This document shows positions 54,828 through 64,000 of a DNA stretch of 64,000 nt, one piece after another. Source of the DNA: Microbacterium psychrotolerans (lineage in GTDB: Bacteria > Actinomycetota > Actinomycetes > Actinomycetales > Microbacteriaceae); NCBI RefSeq assembly GCF_031085295.1, contig NZ_JAVFWO010000004.1, forward strand, positions 557,740 through 621,739, read 5' to 3'. The notes beneath the pieces are model-generated. The model was not told the DNA's origin. It made no database searches and saw nothing but the letters and a program-made list of their open reading frames with translations. A program made the translations under genes and the position numbers. Every line of letters begins with the position of its first letter. The stretch's first letter is position 1.

Positions 54828-55607
54828 ATGACGACGATCGCGATCCTCGGCCTCGGCGAGGCCGGCCGTCGTTACGCCCGCGGCCTGGCCCATGCCGGGG
54901 CGGACGTCCGCGCGTTCGATCCCGCCCACGACCTCGGCGACCCCGACGTGCCGCAGTTCGCCACACTGGCCGACGCCGTCTTCGGGGCCGACGTGGCGCT
55001 GAGCCTCGTCACCGGGCATGCTGCGGCATCCGTCGCCCGCGAGGCGCTGCCGCACATCGCCGCGGGGGCCGTCTACGCCGATCTCAACACCGCCGCTCCC
55101 GACCTCAAACAGCGCATCGCCCGCCTCGCCGCGGACCGGGGGCTCGCGATGGCCGATGTCGCGGTGCTCGCGCCCGTGGTGCGCGCCGGGCACCGGACGC
55201 CGCTCCTCGCGAGCGGTCCCGGAGCACGTACGTTCGCCGACCGCGTGGGCCCGTTCGAGGTGCCCGTCGAGGTCATCGACGGCGACGCGGGGGAGGCCGC
55301 GCGCCTCCGGCTGCTGCGGAGCGTGTTCATGAAGGGACTGGCGGCGCTGGTGCTCGAGGGACTCGGTGCCGCGCGCGCCGCCGGTGCCGAGGAATGGCTG
55401 CGCGGGCAGATGGCGGACGAGCTGGGTCCCGACGGCGACGCGCTCGTCGACCGGCTCGTCGACGGCTCGACCCTGCACGCCGTGCGCCGGGAGCATGAGG
55501 TGCGCGCCGCCCTGGCGGCACTCGAGTCGTCAGGGCAGCCCGCCGACATGACGCGCGCGACACTGGCGTGGTTCGAGCGGCTCGTCGCCGAGCGCGATCA
55601 CGACTGA
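54828..55607 (+). CDS. NAD-binding dehydrogenase with DUF1932 domain
   Basis: 259 residues: Rossmann N-terminus (TIAILGLGEAGRRYARGLAHAGADVRAFDP), 3-hydroxyisobutyrate/6-phosphogluconate dehydrogenase-like, and a C-terminal DUF1932 region (RLLRSVFMKGLAALVLEGLGAARAAGAEEWL). Lys in FMKGL corresponds to the usual catalytic lysine. TAGGGT 7-8 nt before the ATG suggests a leaderless transcript. In gallate clusters such an enzyme might act on 4-carboxy-4-hydroxy-2-oxoadipate or a side product; no firm assignment. Confidence 0.7.
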   Translation: MTTIAILGLGEAGRRYARGLAHAGADVRAFDPAHDLGDPDVPQFATLADAVFGADVALSLVTGHAAASVAREALPHIAAGAVYADLNTAAPDLKQRIARLAADRGLAMADVAVLAPVVRAGHRTPLLASGPGARTFADRVGPFEVPVEVIDGDAGEAARLRLLRSVFMKGLAALVLEGLGAARAAGAEEWLRGQMADELGPDGDALVDRLVDGSTLHAVRREHEVRAALAALESSGQPADMTRATLAWFERLVAERDHD

Positions 55608-55762
55608 AGCCCGGCAACATACCCGCATCCTCTGCCCGGCACAACGGCGAAGCGCATTGGACGGAAGTGCCGTTGCCGCCGGTGTGAGGGGATGCGATCC
55701 TCGCCGCACACGCACGGCGCCGACCCCACGGCGACTGCGGTTCACAACGCGAAGGAGCGTCG

Positions 55763-57385
55763 ATGAAATCCACGTTCAGGCGGCTGTCAGCGGTGTCGCT
55801 GGGCATCGCCGCAGCCCTCGTCCTCACGGCCGGCATCTCGTCGGCCACGGCAGCACCCGGCGGTCCCCACGCCGGCTCGCCCACTCTCACGGCGTCCGAG
55901 TGCACGTCGCTGGCCGGCCTCACGATCTCCGCGAAAGACATCGGGCTGCCGACGAGCGGGGCCGACGTCGAGACGGCGGTGTGGGATGCCGCCGGCAGTT
56001 ACTGCGCGGTCACCGGCTGGATCCGTGCGGTCTCGGCACCGCAGGACATGCAGTTCCGGGTCAACCTCCCGGCCATCTGGAACGAGCGCACGCTGCAGTT
56101 CGGCGGCGGCGGGTTCGACGGATCCCTGGTCACCGCGACCGGGGCCTACACCGCTCAGCCGGCGGGTACCCCGACCGCCCTGTCGCAGGGCTGGGTCACC
56201 CTCGGCTCCGACGGCGGGCACCAGGGAGCGCCCGGGTTCGACGGCACCTTCCAGCTCGACGAGGAGCTGTTCCTCAACTACGGGCAGTGGTCGGTCAAGA
56301 AGGCGCACGATGCGGCCGCGGTCGTCATCGAGGCGGCCTACGGCATGGAGGCCGAGTGGTCGTACTTCATCGGCGGCTCTCAGGGCGGGCACGAGGCCCT
56401 GGATGCGGCGGCGCGCTACCCCAAGGACTACGACGGCGTCATCGCGAACTATCCTGCCTACAACGTCACGATGATGCATGTGGGCGCGGTCAACTTCCGC
56501 GACGCGCTGCAGCTCGAGGGCGGCGCCGGGCACCTCAACTCCGCCGAGACGGCGACGATCACGAGCGCCGTGTACGCGACGTGCGACGGGCTGGACGGCG
56601 CCGTGGACGGGATCATCAGCGATGTCCCCGGCTGCGACGCGGCGTTCGACATCCAGTCCCTCGCCTGCCCTGCGGGAGTGGATGCCGCCACCGTCGACAC
56701 GTGCCTCTCGAACGTCGAGATCGCGGCCGCCGTCAAGATCAGCACCGACTACGACCTGGGCATCGACATCGAAGGCAACTCGATCTTCGCGAAGAGCGCG
56801 CTCCTCGAAGGCGCCCTGTACCAGGGCTTCGCCGGCTTCGGTTCCAGCGCGCAGGCGCAGGGGCTGCAGTTCGCGGTGTTCGAGGCCACGATGCGGTACG
56901 GCGTCGCGGGTGATCCTCCCGGCTTCGACCCCTACACGGTCGATCCCCTCGACTACGCCGAGCGGGTGCAGGAGGTGGGCGAGATCATGGACGTGACGGA
57001 CGTCTCGCTCAATCAGTTCCGCGCGCACGGGGGCAAACTCATCCTGACCCACGGCACCATCGACGACTTCATCACGCCGCACAACACCGTGCAGTACTGG
57101 GAGTCGCTGCAGGACGAGTTCGGCAAGCGCCTCGACAGGTTCGCGAAGTTCTACATGGTGCCCGGCTGGGGCCACGGCCAGGGCCGGTTCCTGGCGCAGT
57201 ACGACGGCCTCGACGCCATCGTCGCCTGGGTCGAGCAGGGCGTCGCGCCGTCCGGCCTCGTCGCGAGCGACGGCAACGCGGGCGCCGATCGCACCCGCCC
57301 GATGTGCGAGTACCCGGCCTGGCCCGAGTACTCGGGCTCCGGATCGATCGACGACGCCGGCTCGTACACCTGCGTGACGGGCTGA
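55763..57385 (+). CDS. Secreted tannase/feruloyl-esterase-family esterase
   Basis: 540 residues. Signal peptide (MKSTFRRLSAVSLGIAAALVLTAGISSATA), then the tannase family pattern: FGGGGFDGSL, GWVTLGSDGGHQG, SYFIGGSQGGHEAL with nucleophile Ser206, the disulphide-linked insertion around DGLDGAVDGIISD, Asp435 in IDDFITP and His471 in GWGHGQGRF. It would hydrolyse galloyl or feruloyl esters outside the cell, releasing gallate or hydroxycinnamates for the flanking pathway. GAAGGAG precedes the ATG. Exact substrate not decidable by sequence. Confidence 0.87.
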   Translation: MKSTFRRLSAVSLGIAAALVLTAGISSATAAPGGPHAGSPTLTASECTSLAGLTISAKDIGLPTSGADVETAVWDAAGSYCAVTGWIRAVSAPQDMQFRVNLPAIWNERTLQFGGGGFDGSLVTATGAYTAQPAGTPTALSQGWVTLGSDGGHQGAPGFDGTFQLDEELFLNYGQWSVKKAHDAAAVVIEAAYGMEAEWSYFIGGSQGGHEALDAAARYPKDYDGVIANYPAYNVTMMHVGAVNFRDALQLEGGAGHLNSAETATITSAVYATCDGLDGAVDGIISDVPGCDAAFDIQSLACPAGVDAATVDTCLSNVEIAAAVKISTDYDLGIDIEGNSIFAKSALLEGALYQGFAGFGSSAQAQGLQFAVFEATMRYGVAGDPPGFDPYTVDPLDYAERVQEVGEIMDVTDVSLNQFRAHGGKLILTHGTIDDFITPHNTVQYWESLQDEFGKRLDRFAKFYMVPGWGHGQGRFLAQYDGLDAIVAWVEQGVAPSGLVASDGNAGADRTRPMCEYPAWPEYSGSGSIDDAGSYTCVTG

Positions 57386-57410
57386 CCTCGCGACGCGTCT
57401 CGTCGTGACG

Positions 57411-57450
57411 CGCGAGGACCCGGGCATCCGCCGATGCCCGGGTCCTCGCG
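57411..57450. terminator. Bidirectional terminator hairpin after the tannase gene
   Basis: CGCGAGGACCCGGGCAT / ATGCCCGGGTCCTCGCG, perfect 17-bp stem with a 6-nt loop, between the convergent tannase and IclR genes. Confidence 0.8.
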
Positions 57451-57537
57451 TGCCGCGTCGCCCGCGCGGCGCTCAGGTGACACGACACGCCGTCACCTCC
57501 ACCCCGAAGCAGCACCGCGGCCCACGCCCACGGCGGG

Positions 57538-58398
57538 TCAGCCGGCGGACGCGGACGGCAGGGTGCGGGCGTCGAGCGACGAGAAATAGTCCAGCGATTT
57601 CCGTGAGGTGTTGGCGAGCGTGCGCATGCCGTGCCCGCCCGCGCCGCCCGCCGCCTCGAGCGCACGCGAGATGCCCGCCGCCGCCACGGTGAGAAGCTCG
57701 ACCGCCGCCTGCGGCGAGGTGCCGTCGTTCGGCACGACGACGCCGAGCGATGCATGCACCAGGCCGTGCGCGTCGAGGACCGGCACTGCGATGCCGCGGG
57801 ATTCGCGATGGATGTGCCCGTCCGTGACGGCGAACCCGTCCGCCCGCACCCGGCGCAGCCGCGCCCGCAGCTCCTCGCCGGTGCGGATGGTCGCCGACGT
57901 GTACGCCGGCCAGCCGGCCGCGATGACGTCCGCCACGACGCCCGGCTCGGAGTGGGCGAGCAGCACCAGGCCGCTCGAGCTGACCGGCAGCGGCACGCGG
58001 CCGCCGATCACCGTGGCGTTGACGACCGCCTCCCGGGTCGAGAGGCGCTCGATGAAGAGCACGTCCCGTCCGCTCAGCACCCCGAGCTGCGTGTGCTGGC
58101 GCACGCGCGAATGCACCGCCTCGAGCCACGGCCGGGCGAGCTCCCGGAGACCCAGCGCGCCGGGGGTCCGCGACGCGAACTCCCACAGCCGGATGCCGAG
58201 CCGGTACGAGCGGTCCGGCATCCGTTCGAGCAGGCCCTCCCGCTCGAGCTCGGCGACGAGGCGGTGGGTGGTCGACACCGCGAGGCCGGTCGTCTCCACG
58301 ATCTCGGTCAGCGTGAGGAACGGGCGCAGCACGTCGAACGCCTGCAGCACCCGCAGATGCTTGTGCAGGACGGACTCGCCGTCCGAGCCGCGTGCCAC
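57538..58398 (-). CDS. IclR-family regulator (O-demethylase/gallate region, 2)
   Basis: 286 residues from GTG 58398 with GGAGG upstream: winged helix (FLTLTEIVETTGLAVSTTHRLVAELEREGLLER) and effector domain (GGRVPLPVSSSGLVLLAHSE, HRESRGIAVPV). Paralogue of 53888-54817. Encoded downstream of the third O-demethylase on the same strand, with REP DNA between. Probably responds to a gallate- or syringate-related ligand. Confidence 0.82.
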   Translation of the reverse strand: MARGSDGESVLHKHLRVLQAFDVLRPFLTLTEIVETTGLAVSTTHRLVAELEREGLLERMPDRSYRLGIRLWEFASRTPGALGLRELARPWLEAVHSRVRQHTQLGVLSGRDVLFIERLSTREAVVNATVIGGRVPLPVSSSGLVLLAHSEPGVVADVIAAGWPAYTSATIRTGEELRARLRRVRADGFAVTDGHIHRESRGIAVPVLDAHGLVHASLGVVVPNDGTSPQAAVELLTVAAAGISRALEAAGGAGGHGMRTLANTSRKSLDYFSSLDARTLPSASAG

Positions 58399-58440
58399 GT
58401 CGAACCTCCTTCGGGTCGGGGGATGGCTGCCGGGGCCGCC

Positions 58441-58555
58441 GGTCGCCGAGCCCGGTGAGCCTCCCGGTCAGTGGGCCTCCCGGTCGCCGAGCCCGCCGAA
58501 GCGCCCTTCGAAGAGCTCGGTGACCGGTGACGAGCTCAGGGAGCGGCCGACCCCT
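58441..58555. repeat. REP-like repeat block
   Basis: Three to four degenerate units of CCGGTCGCCGAGCCCG type, the main one folding as GCCGAAGCGC...GCGCCCTTCG. Fills the gap between the third O-demethylase and the second IclR gene. Confidence 0.65.
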
Positions 58556-58567
58556 CGAGCGCGAGCA

Positions 58568-60025
<1,458 letters not shown>

Positions 60026-60039
60026 CTACGTGTCCGCTA

Positions 60040-60082
60040 TACCTACGTCCAGAGGTATTTGGTCGCCACGATTGTAGACAAT
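60040..60082. promoter_or_regulatory. Divergent promoter with two operator motifs
   Basis: TACCT-ACGTCCAG-AGGTA at 60040-60057 repeats the spacing of the site before metF (24231-24248). ATTGTAGACAAT at 60071-60082 is a perfect VanR-type site. Both lie between the O-demethylase start (59974) and the gallate operon start (60122). Confidence 0.7.
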
Positions 60083-60121
60083 TTGTTGACCATTTCGCCA
60101 TGGGTGTGATTCGCTGGCCCC

Positions 60122-60877
60122 ATGACAGACACTGCCGACACGCTCCTCGTCGTCAGCGCCCACGCCGGCGACTTCGTCTGGCGGGCGGGCGGCGCGATCG
60201 CCGCCGCGGCCCTCCGCGGCGAGCGCGCGGTGGTCGCCTGCCTGTCGTACGGCGAGCGCGGCGAGTCGGCCAGCCAATGGCTCGACGGCAAGTCGTTGGA
60301 TGAGATCAAGGGCATCCGCCGCGACGAGGCCGAGGCCGCGGCATCCGCTCTCGGAGCCGAGATCGAATTCCTCGACCTGGGCGATTACCCGCTCGTCGAG
60401 TCGCGCGAGGCCGTCGCGCGCCTGGTCGACCTGTACCGGCGGGTGCAGCCCACGGTGGTGCTCACGCACACCCTCCGCGACCCGTACAACGGCGACCACC
60501 CCGCGGCTGCGCGCATGGCGCTCGAAGCCCGAGTGCTGGCGCAGGCGATCGGCGTGGCGAACTCCGACGGAACCTACCCCTCGAAGGACGACATCATCGG
60601 CGCCCCGCCCGTCTTCTTCTTCGAGCCGCACCAGCCCGAGCAGTGCGACTTCACCCCGAACGTCCTGCTCGACATCACGGAGGCGTTCCCGCGCAAGCGC
60701 GCCGCGATGGAGTGCCTGCCCGCCCAGAAGCACATGTGGTCGTACTACACCGACCTCGCGATCCGCCGCGGCGTGCAGCTCAAGCGCAACGCCGGACCGA
60801 ACCTGGGCCTTCCCCACGACACGATGGGCGAGGCCTACATGCGGCACTTCCCGCAGGTCACCCAGGCACTGTCATGA
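60122..60877 (+). CDS. galB: 4-oxalomesaconate hydratase, LmbE/PIG-L type
   Basis: 251 residues, PIG-L deacetylase fold. The usual AHPDDE metal motif reads SAHAGDFVWRAGG (His14, Asp17), and the second metal histidine is in YNGDHPAA. Long stretches match what I recall of Pseudomonas putida GalB (VVSAHA-DFVWRAGGAIA, LSYGERGES, GAPPVFFFEPHQPEQC). GalB hydrates 4-oxalomesaconate to 4-carboxy-4-hydroxy-2-oxoadipate although its fold is that of deacetylases. First gene of the gallate operon. Confidence 0.85.
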   Translation: MTDTADTLLVVSAHAGDFVWRAGGAIAAAALRGERAVVACLSYGERGESASQWLDGKSLDEIKGIRRDEAEAAASALGAEIEFLDLGDYPLVESREAVARLVDLYRRVQPTVVLTHTLRDPYNGDHPAAARMALEARVLAQAIGVANSDGTYPSKDDIIGAPPVFFFEPHQPEQCDFTPNVLLDITEAFPRKRAAMECLPAQKHMWSYYTDLAIRRGVQLKRNAGPNLGLPHDTMGEAYMRHFPQVTQALS

Positions 60878-60893
60878 GCGGACGGACCCTGTC

Positions 60894-61610
60894 ATGAGCG
60901 GTCCGGTGGTCGTCACCGACATCGACCGGGCGGATGCCGCGACCGCCGACGCACTCGGCGTGCACGGCGTCGCGACCGTGCATGAGGCCATGGGCCGGAC
61001 CGGCCTCGTCGGTGCAGGCATCCGTCCCATCCAGGACGGCGTCCGGATCGCGGGCACGGCCGTCACGGTGCTGTGCCACCCCGGTGACAACCTCATGATC
61101 CACGCGGCGGTCGAGCAGTGCCGCGCCGGCGACGTGCTGGTGGTGACGACGACGTCGCCGTCGATCGACGGGGCGTTCGGCGAGCTGTTCGCCACCGCCC
61201 TGCACGCCCGAGGAGTGCGCGGGCTCGTCACGACGACCGGGGTGCGCGACGTCGCGGAGCTGAGGGCCATGGGCTTCCCGGTGTGGTCGGCGGCCGTCTT
61301 CGCGCAGGGCACGGTCAAGGCGACGCCCGGCTCGGTCAACGTGCCGATCACCCTCGGCGCGGTCACGGTCGCCCCCGGCGACGTCATCGTCGCCGACGAC
61401 GACGGCGTGCTGCGGGTGCCGCGGCGCGGAGCGGACGCGGCACTCGCCGCGGCGGACGCGCGCCTGGCGAAGGAGGAGGCCGACCGGGCGGCGTACGGCG
61501 GCGGCCAGCTGAGCCTCGACCGCAAGGGGCTGCGGCCGCTCCTGGCCGAGCTCGGCGTCGAGTACCTCACGCAGGCGGACTGGGAGGCGCAGAACCGTGA
61601 ACGCGGCTGA
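60894..61610 (+). CDS. galC: 4-carboxy-4-hydroxy-2-oxoadipate aldolase, RraA type
   Basis: 238 residues, RraA/HMG-CHA aldolase fold: HPGDNLMIHAAVEQCRAGDVLVV, the Arg-Asp pair in TTGVRDVAELRAMGFPVW, and VAPGDVIVADDDGVLRVP. It splits 4-carboxy-4-hydroxy-2-oxoadipate to pyruvate and oxaloacetate. The start region lies in a 20-nt tandem duplication (CTGTCATGAGCGG at 60869 and 60889), so the ATG at 60874 is a decoy start that stops after seven codons. Confidence 0.87.
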   Translation: MSGPVVVTDIDRADAATADALGVHGVATVHEAMGRTGLVGAGIRPIQDGVRIAGTAVTVLCHPGDNLMIHAAVEQCRAGDVLVVTTTSPSIDGAFGELFATALHARGVRGLVTTTGVRDVAELRAMGFPVWSAAVFAQGTVKATPGSVNVPITLGAVTVAPGDVIVADDDGVLRVPRRGADAALAAADARLAKEEADRAAYGGGQLSLDRKGLRPLLAELGVEYLTQADWEAQNRERG

Positions 61611-62799
61611 GCAGCCGGTCGCGAGCGAACCGCCGATCTCGAGCGAACCGCCGATCGCGGCGGGGCCGTCGGTCGCGAGCGAACCGCCGATCGCGAGCAA
61701 ACCGTCGGGCGCGGCCGAGCCGTCGGTCGCGGCGGCGGTGCGCAACGGCATCCGATGCATGCTCATGCGCGGCGGCACCTCGAAGGGGGCGTATTTCCTC
61801 GCCGCGGACCTGCCGAGCGACCCCGCCGTGCGCGACGACCTGCTCCTGCGGATCATGGGGTCGCCCGACCCGCGCCAGATCGACGGCATCGGCGGCGCGC
61901 ACCCGCTCACGAGCAAGGTCGCGGTCGTGTCGCGGTCCGCGGCGCCGGACATCGACGTCGACTACCTGTTCCTGCAGATCGGAGTCGACGCCGCGACCGT
62001 GGGCGACGCGCAGACCTGCGGCAACCTGCTCGCCGGCATCGGGCCGTTCGCGGTCGAGCGCGGCCTCCTGCCCGCGACCGGGGAGCGCACCACGGTCCGC
62101 ATCCGGCTGCTCAACACCGGCGACATCGCGACCGCGGAGTTCCCGACCGTCGATGGGCGCCCCGACTACGACGGCGACGCGGTGATCGACGGCGTTCCGG
62201 GCACGGCATCCGCGATCGAGCTCGAAGTCGGCGGCGGAGCCGACAAGCCGCTCCTTCCGACCGGCCACCCCTCCGACGAGGTCGACGGCCACACCGTCAC
62301 CCTGATCGACAACGGAATGCCGGTGGTGCTGCTGCGCGCCGAGGAGTTCGGCGTCGACGGCTCGGAGCCGCCCGCCGCGCTCGAGGCCGACGACGAGCTC
62401 GCCGGCCGTATCGAGCGCGTGCGGCTCGGCGCCGGCCCGCTCATGGGGCTGGGCGACGTCGCCGCTCAGACGGTGCCGAAGATGATCCTGCTCTCGCCGC
62501 CCCGCGACGGCGGCGCGATCTCGACCCGCGCCTTCATCCCCGCCCGCGTGCACACGGCGATCGGCGTGCTGATGGCGGCATCCGTCGCCGCGGCGCTCAG
62601 GATCCCCGGCACCGTCGGGCACGACATGGCCGGCCCGCTGACCGGCGACGAGACCGTCGTCGAGCACCCCAGCGGCACGTTCCCGTCGCGCGTGAACGTC
62701 ACCCGCGACGCCGACGGCACGTGGCGCGCGACCTCGTTCTCGCTCCGCACCGCCCGCAAGCTCTTCGACGGCACGGTCTTCCCCCGGCCGCGCCGGTGA
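61597..62799 (+). CDS. galD: 4-oxalomesaconate tautomerase, PrpF type, with repetitive N-terminus
   Basis: 400 residues, PrpF/DapF-like isomerase: CMLMRGGTSKGAYF, GSPDPRQIDGIGGAHPLTSKVAVV, and the active-site cysteine region QTCGNLLAGIGPFAVE. It interconverts 4-oxalomesaconate tautomers for GalB. The GTG at 61597 overlaps galC by 14 nt and adds about 47 residues of a Pro/Ser/Ala repeat (SEPPIxSEPPIA...), absent from relatives, which start near residue 48; a GTG at 61738 is an alternative start. Confidence 0.85.
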   Translation: MNAAEQPVASEPPISSEPPIAAGPSVASEPPIASKPSGAAEPSVAAAVRNGIRCMLMRGGTSKGAYFLAADLPSDPAVRDDLLLRIMGSPDPRQIDGIGGAHPLTSKVAVVSRSAAPDIDVDYLFLQIGVDAATVGDAQTCGNLLAGIGPFAVERGLLPATGERTTVRIRLLNTGDIATAEFPTVDGRPDYDGDAVIDGVPGTASAIELEVGGGADKPLLPTGHPSDEVDGHTVTLIDNGMPVVLLRAEEFGVDGSEPPAALEADDELAGRIERVRLGAGPLMGLGDVAAQTVPKMILLSPPRDGGAISTRAFIPARVHTAIGVLMAASVAAALRIPGTVGHDMAGPLTGDETVVEHPSGTFPSRVNVTRDADGTWRATSFSLRTARKLFDGTVFPRPRR

Positions 62800-62839
62800 C
62801 CGCACGAGAGACACCCGAACACGTCAGAGAGGACGCCCC

Positions 62840-63802
62840 ATGACCGCCGACACGTCGTTCGACGTCGCCCACCTCGCCCACGTCGAACTGCTCACCCCGA
62901 AGCCGGCGGAGAGCCGGTGGTTCTTCGAGGAGCTCCTCGCGATGCGCGTCGTCGCCGAGGACGGCGACTCGATCTACCTGCGCACCTGGGACGAGTACCA
63001 GCTGTACACGATCAAGCTCACCGCGTCGGATGCCGCGGGCGTGGGCCGCACCTCGTTCCGCGCGTCGTCGCCGCAGGCGCTCGAGCGTCGCGTCGCCGCC
63101 ATCGAGGCGACCGGGCACGGCACCGGCTGGACCGAGGGCGACCTGGGCTGCGGGCCGACGTACGGGTTCACCGACCCCGACGGCCACGCGATGGCGATCT
63201 TCTACGAGGCCGAGCGCTACGTCGCCACGGACGACAAGCCGGCGCTCAAGAACCAGGCCTCACGCTTCCCCGGCCGCGGGGTGAACGCCCGCCGCCTGGA
63301 CCACATCAACTACCTCGCGAAGGACGTCGAGGCGAACGGCGAGTTCCTGCGCGATGCGCTCGGCATGCGCGAGTCGGAGCGCATCCGGCTCGACAACGGC
63401 CGCTTCGCGGCGTGGTGGTTCCACTTCTCGCTGAAGTCCTACGACGTGGTGTACTCCGACGACTGGACCAAGCATGGCAACCGCCTGCACCACATCGCGT
63501 TCGCGCCCGACACCCGCGAAGACATCCTGAAGGCGGCCGACATCTTCCTCGAGAACGGCATCCACATCGAGTCGGGCCCGCACAAGCACGCCATCAACCA
63601 GACGTTCTTCCTGTACGTCTGGGAGCCGGGCGGCAACCGCATCGAGTTCGCCCAGGCCGGCGCCCGCCTGCTGCTCGACCCCGATCAGCCCGTCGTCGAA
63701 TGGTCCGAGGCCGAGCGCCGCAAGGGCCAGGCCTGGGGCATGAAGACGATCGAGACCTTCCACACCCACGGCACCCCCGTGGTGGAGGCACCCGGTCACT
63801 GA
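62840..63802 (+). CDS. Type I (VOC) extradiol ring-cleavage dioxygenase
   Basis: 320 residues, two VOC modules. The C-terminal module holds the Fe(II) ligands: His155 (RLDHINYL), His218 (LHHIAFA) and Glu269 (NRIEFAQ). Resembles catechol 2,3-dioxygenases. It is the last gene of the galBCD operon, where a ring-cleaving enzyme yielding 4-oxalomesaconate is needed; known gallate dioxygenases (GalA, DesB, LigAB) are type II and unrelated in fold. A role as gallate or 3-O-methylgallate dioxygenase is inferred from position only. Confidence 0.82.
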   Translation: MTADTSFDVAHLAHVELLTPKPAESRWFFEELLAMRVVAEDGDSIYLRTWDEYQLYTIKLTASDAAGVGRTSFRASSPQALERRVAAIEATGHGTGWTEGDLGCGPTYGFTDPDGHAMAIFYEAERYVATDDKPALKNQASRFPGRGVNARRLDHINYLAKDVEANGEFLRDALGMRESERIRLDNGRFAAWWFHFSLKSYDVVYSDDWTKHGNRLHHIAFAPDTREDILKAADIFLENGIHIESGPHKHAINQTFFLYVWEPGGNRIEFAQAGARLLLDPDQPVVEWSEAERRKGQAWGMKTIETFHTHGTPVVEAPGH

Positions 63803-63871
63803 CCCGCCCCCGCTCGCCGCCCGCCGCCGCCGCCGTCGCTCGCCCCGCCGCTCGCCTCCGACGTCTCCGAT

Positions 63872-63944
63872 CCGCGAGAGTACACCTGGCGGACGAAAGC
63901 CAGGGAACCCGCCTACCCCTCGTCCACCAGATGTACTCTCGCGG
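63872..63944. repeat. Intergenic long inverted repeat, family D
   Basis: CCGCGAGAGTACACCTGGC pairs with the reverse complement of CCAGATGTACTCTCGCGG; about 23 of 25 positions of the arms agree, with a 23-nt loop. Lies downstream of the dioxygenase gene. After it, 63945-64000 is GC-only simple sequence with no visible feature. Confidence 0.7.
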
Positions 63945-64000
63945 TCTGAGGCCGGCGCGGCGCGGGCCGGGGCGGGCCGGGCCGCGCCGGGCCGGCCGGG

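Overview
The window is high-GC actinobacterial chromosome. The organism is probably a Microbacterium-like member of the Microbacteriaceae; this is inferred from base composition, GTG starts, frequent leaderless-looking starts, REP-like GTCGAAG elements, a DUF222/HNH protein, and the very common word GGATGCCG/CGGCATCC. No rRNA, tRNA or CRISPR was seen. Most of it is a catabolic region for lignin- and tannin-derived aromatics, interrupted by transport operons and one small decayed island.

Layout. 1-8900 (minus): protocatechuate ortho-cleavage genes pcaHGBDC, then a MarR regulator and a frameshifted secreted esterase, then pcaIJ and the start of pcaF; an IclR regulator lies upstream of pcaH. 9329-12891 (plus): a second IclR regulator, pobA (4-hydroxybenzoate to protocatechuate) and an MFS permease. 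13135-19472: a MarR repressor divergent from SDR, amidohydrolase, acyl-CoA dehydrogenase, MaoC hydratase, CoA ligase and DUF3237 genes. The first four follow the order I recall for the Corynebacterium glutamicum phd cluster for p-coumarate and ferulate. 19500-23965 (minus): PaaX-type regulator and a NitT/TauT-type ABC importer. 24303-27561 (plus): MetF, PurU and a LigM-type tetrahydrofolate-dependent aryl O-demethylase, a demethylation and C1-disposal operon. 27677-28804: PadR and MarR regulators.

28809-37315 (minus) is an eight-gene operon: amino-acid-type ABC importer, CapA-like phosphoesterase, class III CoA-transferase, two 2-hydroxyacyl-CoA dehydratase-like subunits and an MFS permease. 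It diverges from a large secreted esterase (37501-39978) across an AT-rich region with two palindromes. 40364-44352 holds a DUF222/HNH protein and gene wreckage (integrase fragment, truncated sigma factor, frameshifted kinase) plus a GNAT and a membrane protein. 44609-47107: aldehyde dehydrogenase divergent from a VanR-like GntR regulator. 47309-52105 (minus): a branched-chain-amino-acid-type ABC importer. 52365-63802: two more O-demethylase paralogues, two closely related IclR regulators, a DUF1932-type dehydrogenase, a secreted tannase-family esterase, and a gallate module: LmbE-type 4-oxalomesaconate hydratase (GalB), RraA-type aldolase (GalC), PrpF-type tautomerase (GalD) and a type I (VOC) extradiol dioxygenase.

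How it fits together (inference): secreted esterases release phenolic acids; ABC and MFS systems import them; the phd-like genes shorten cinnamates to benzoates; the aldehyde dehydrogenase oxidises aldehydes such as vanillin; O-demethylases move methyl groups to tetrahydrofolate, and MetF and PurU return the cofactor; vanillate and 4-hydroxybenzoate feed protocatechuate to pca, while syringate or tannin feeds gallate to the Gal module. Shared palindromes (ATTGT-N2-AC[AG]AT, TTCCG-N5-CGGAA, TACCT-N8-AGGTA) tie distant parts of the window into probable regulons. Several families of long inverted repeats lie between genes, and one copy lies inside pcaB.
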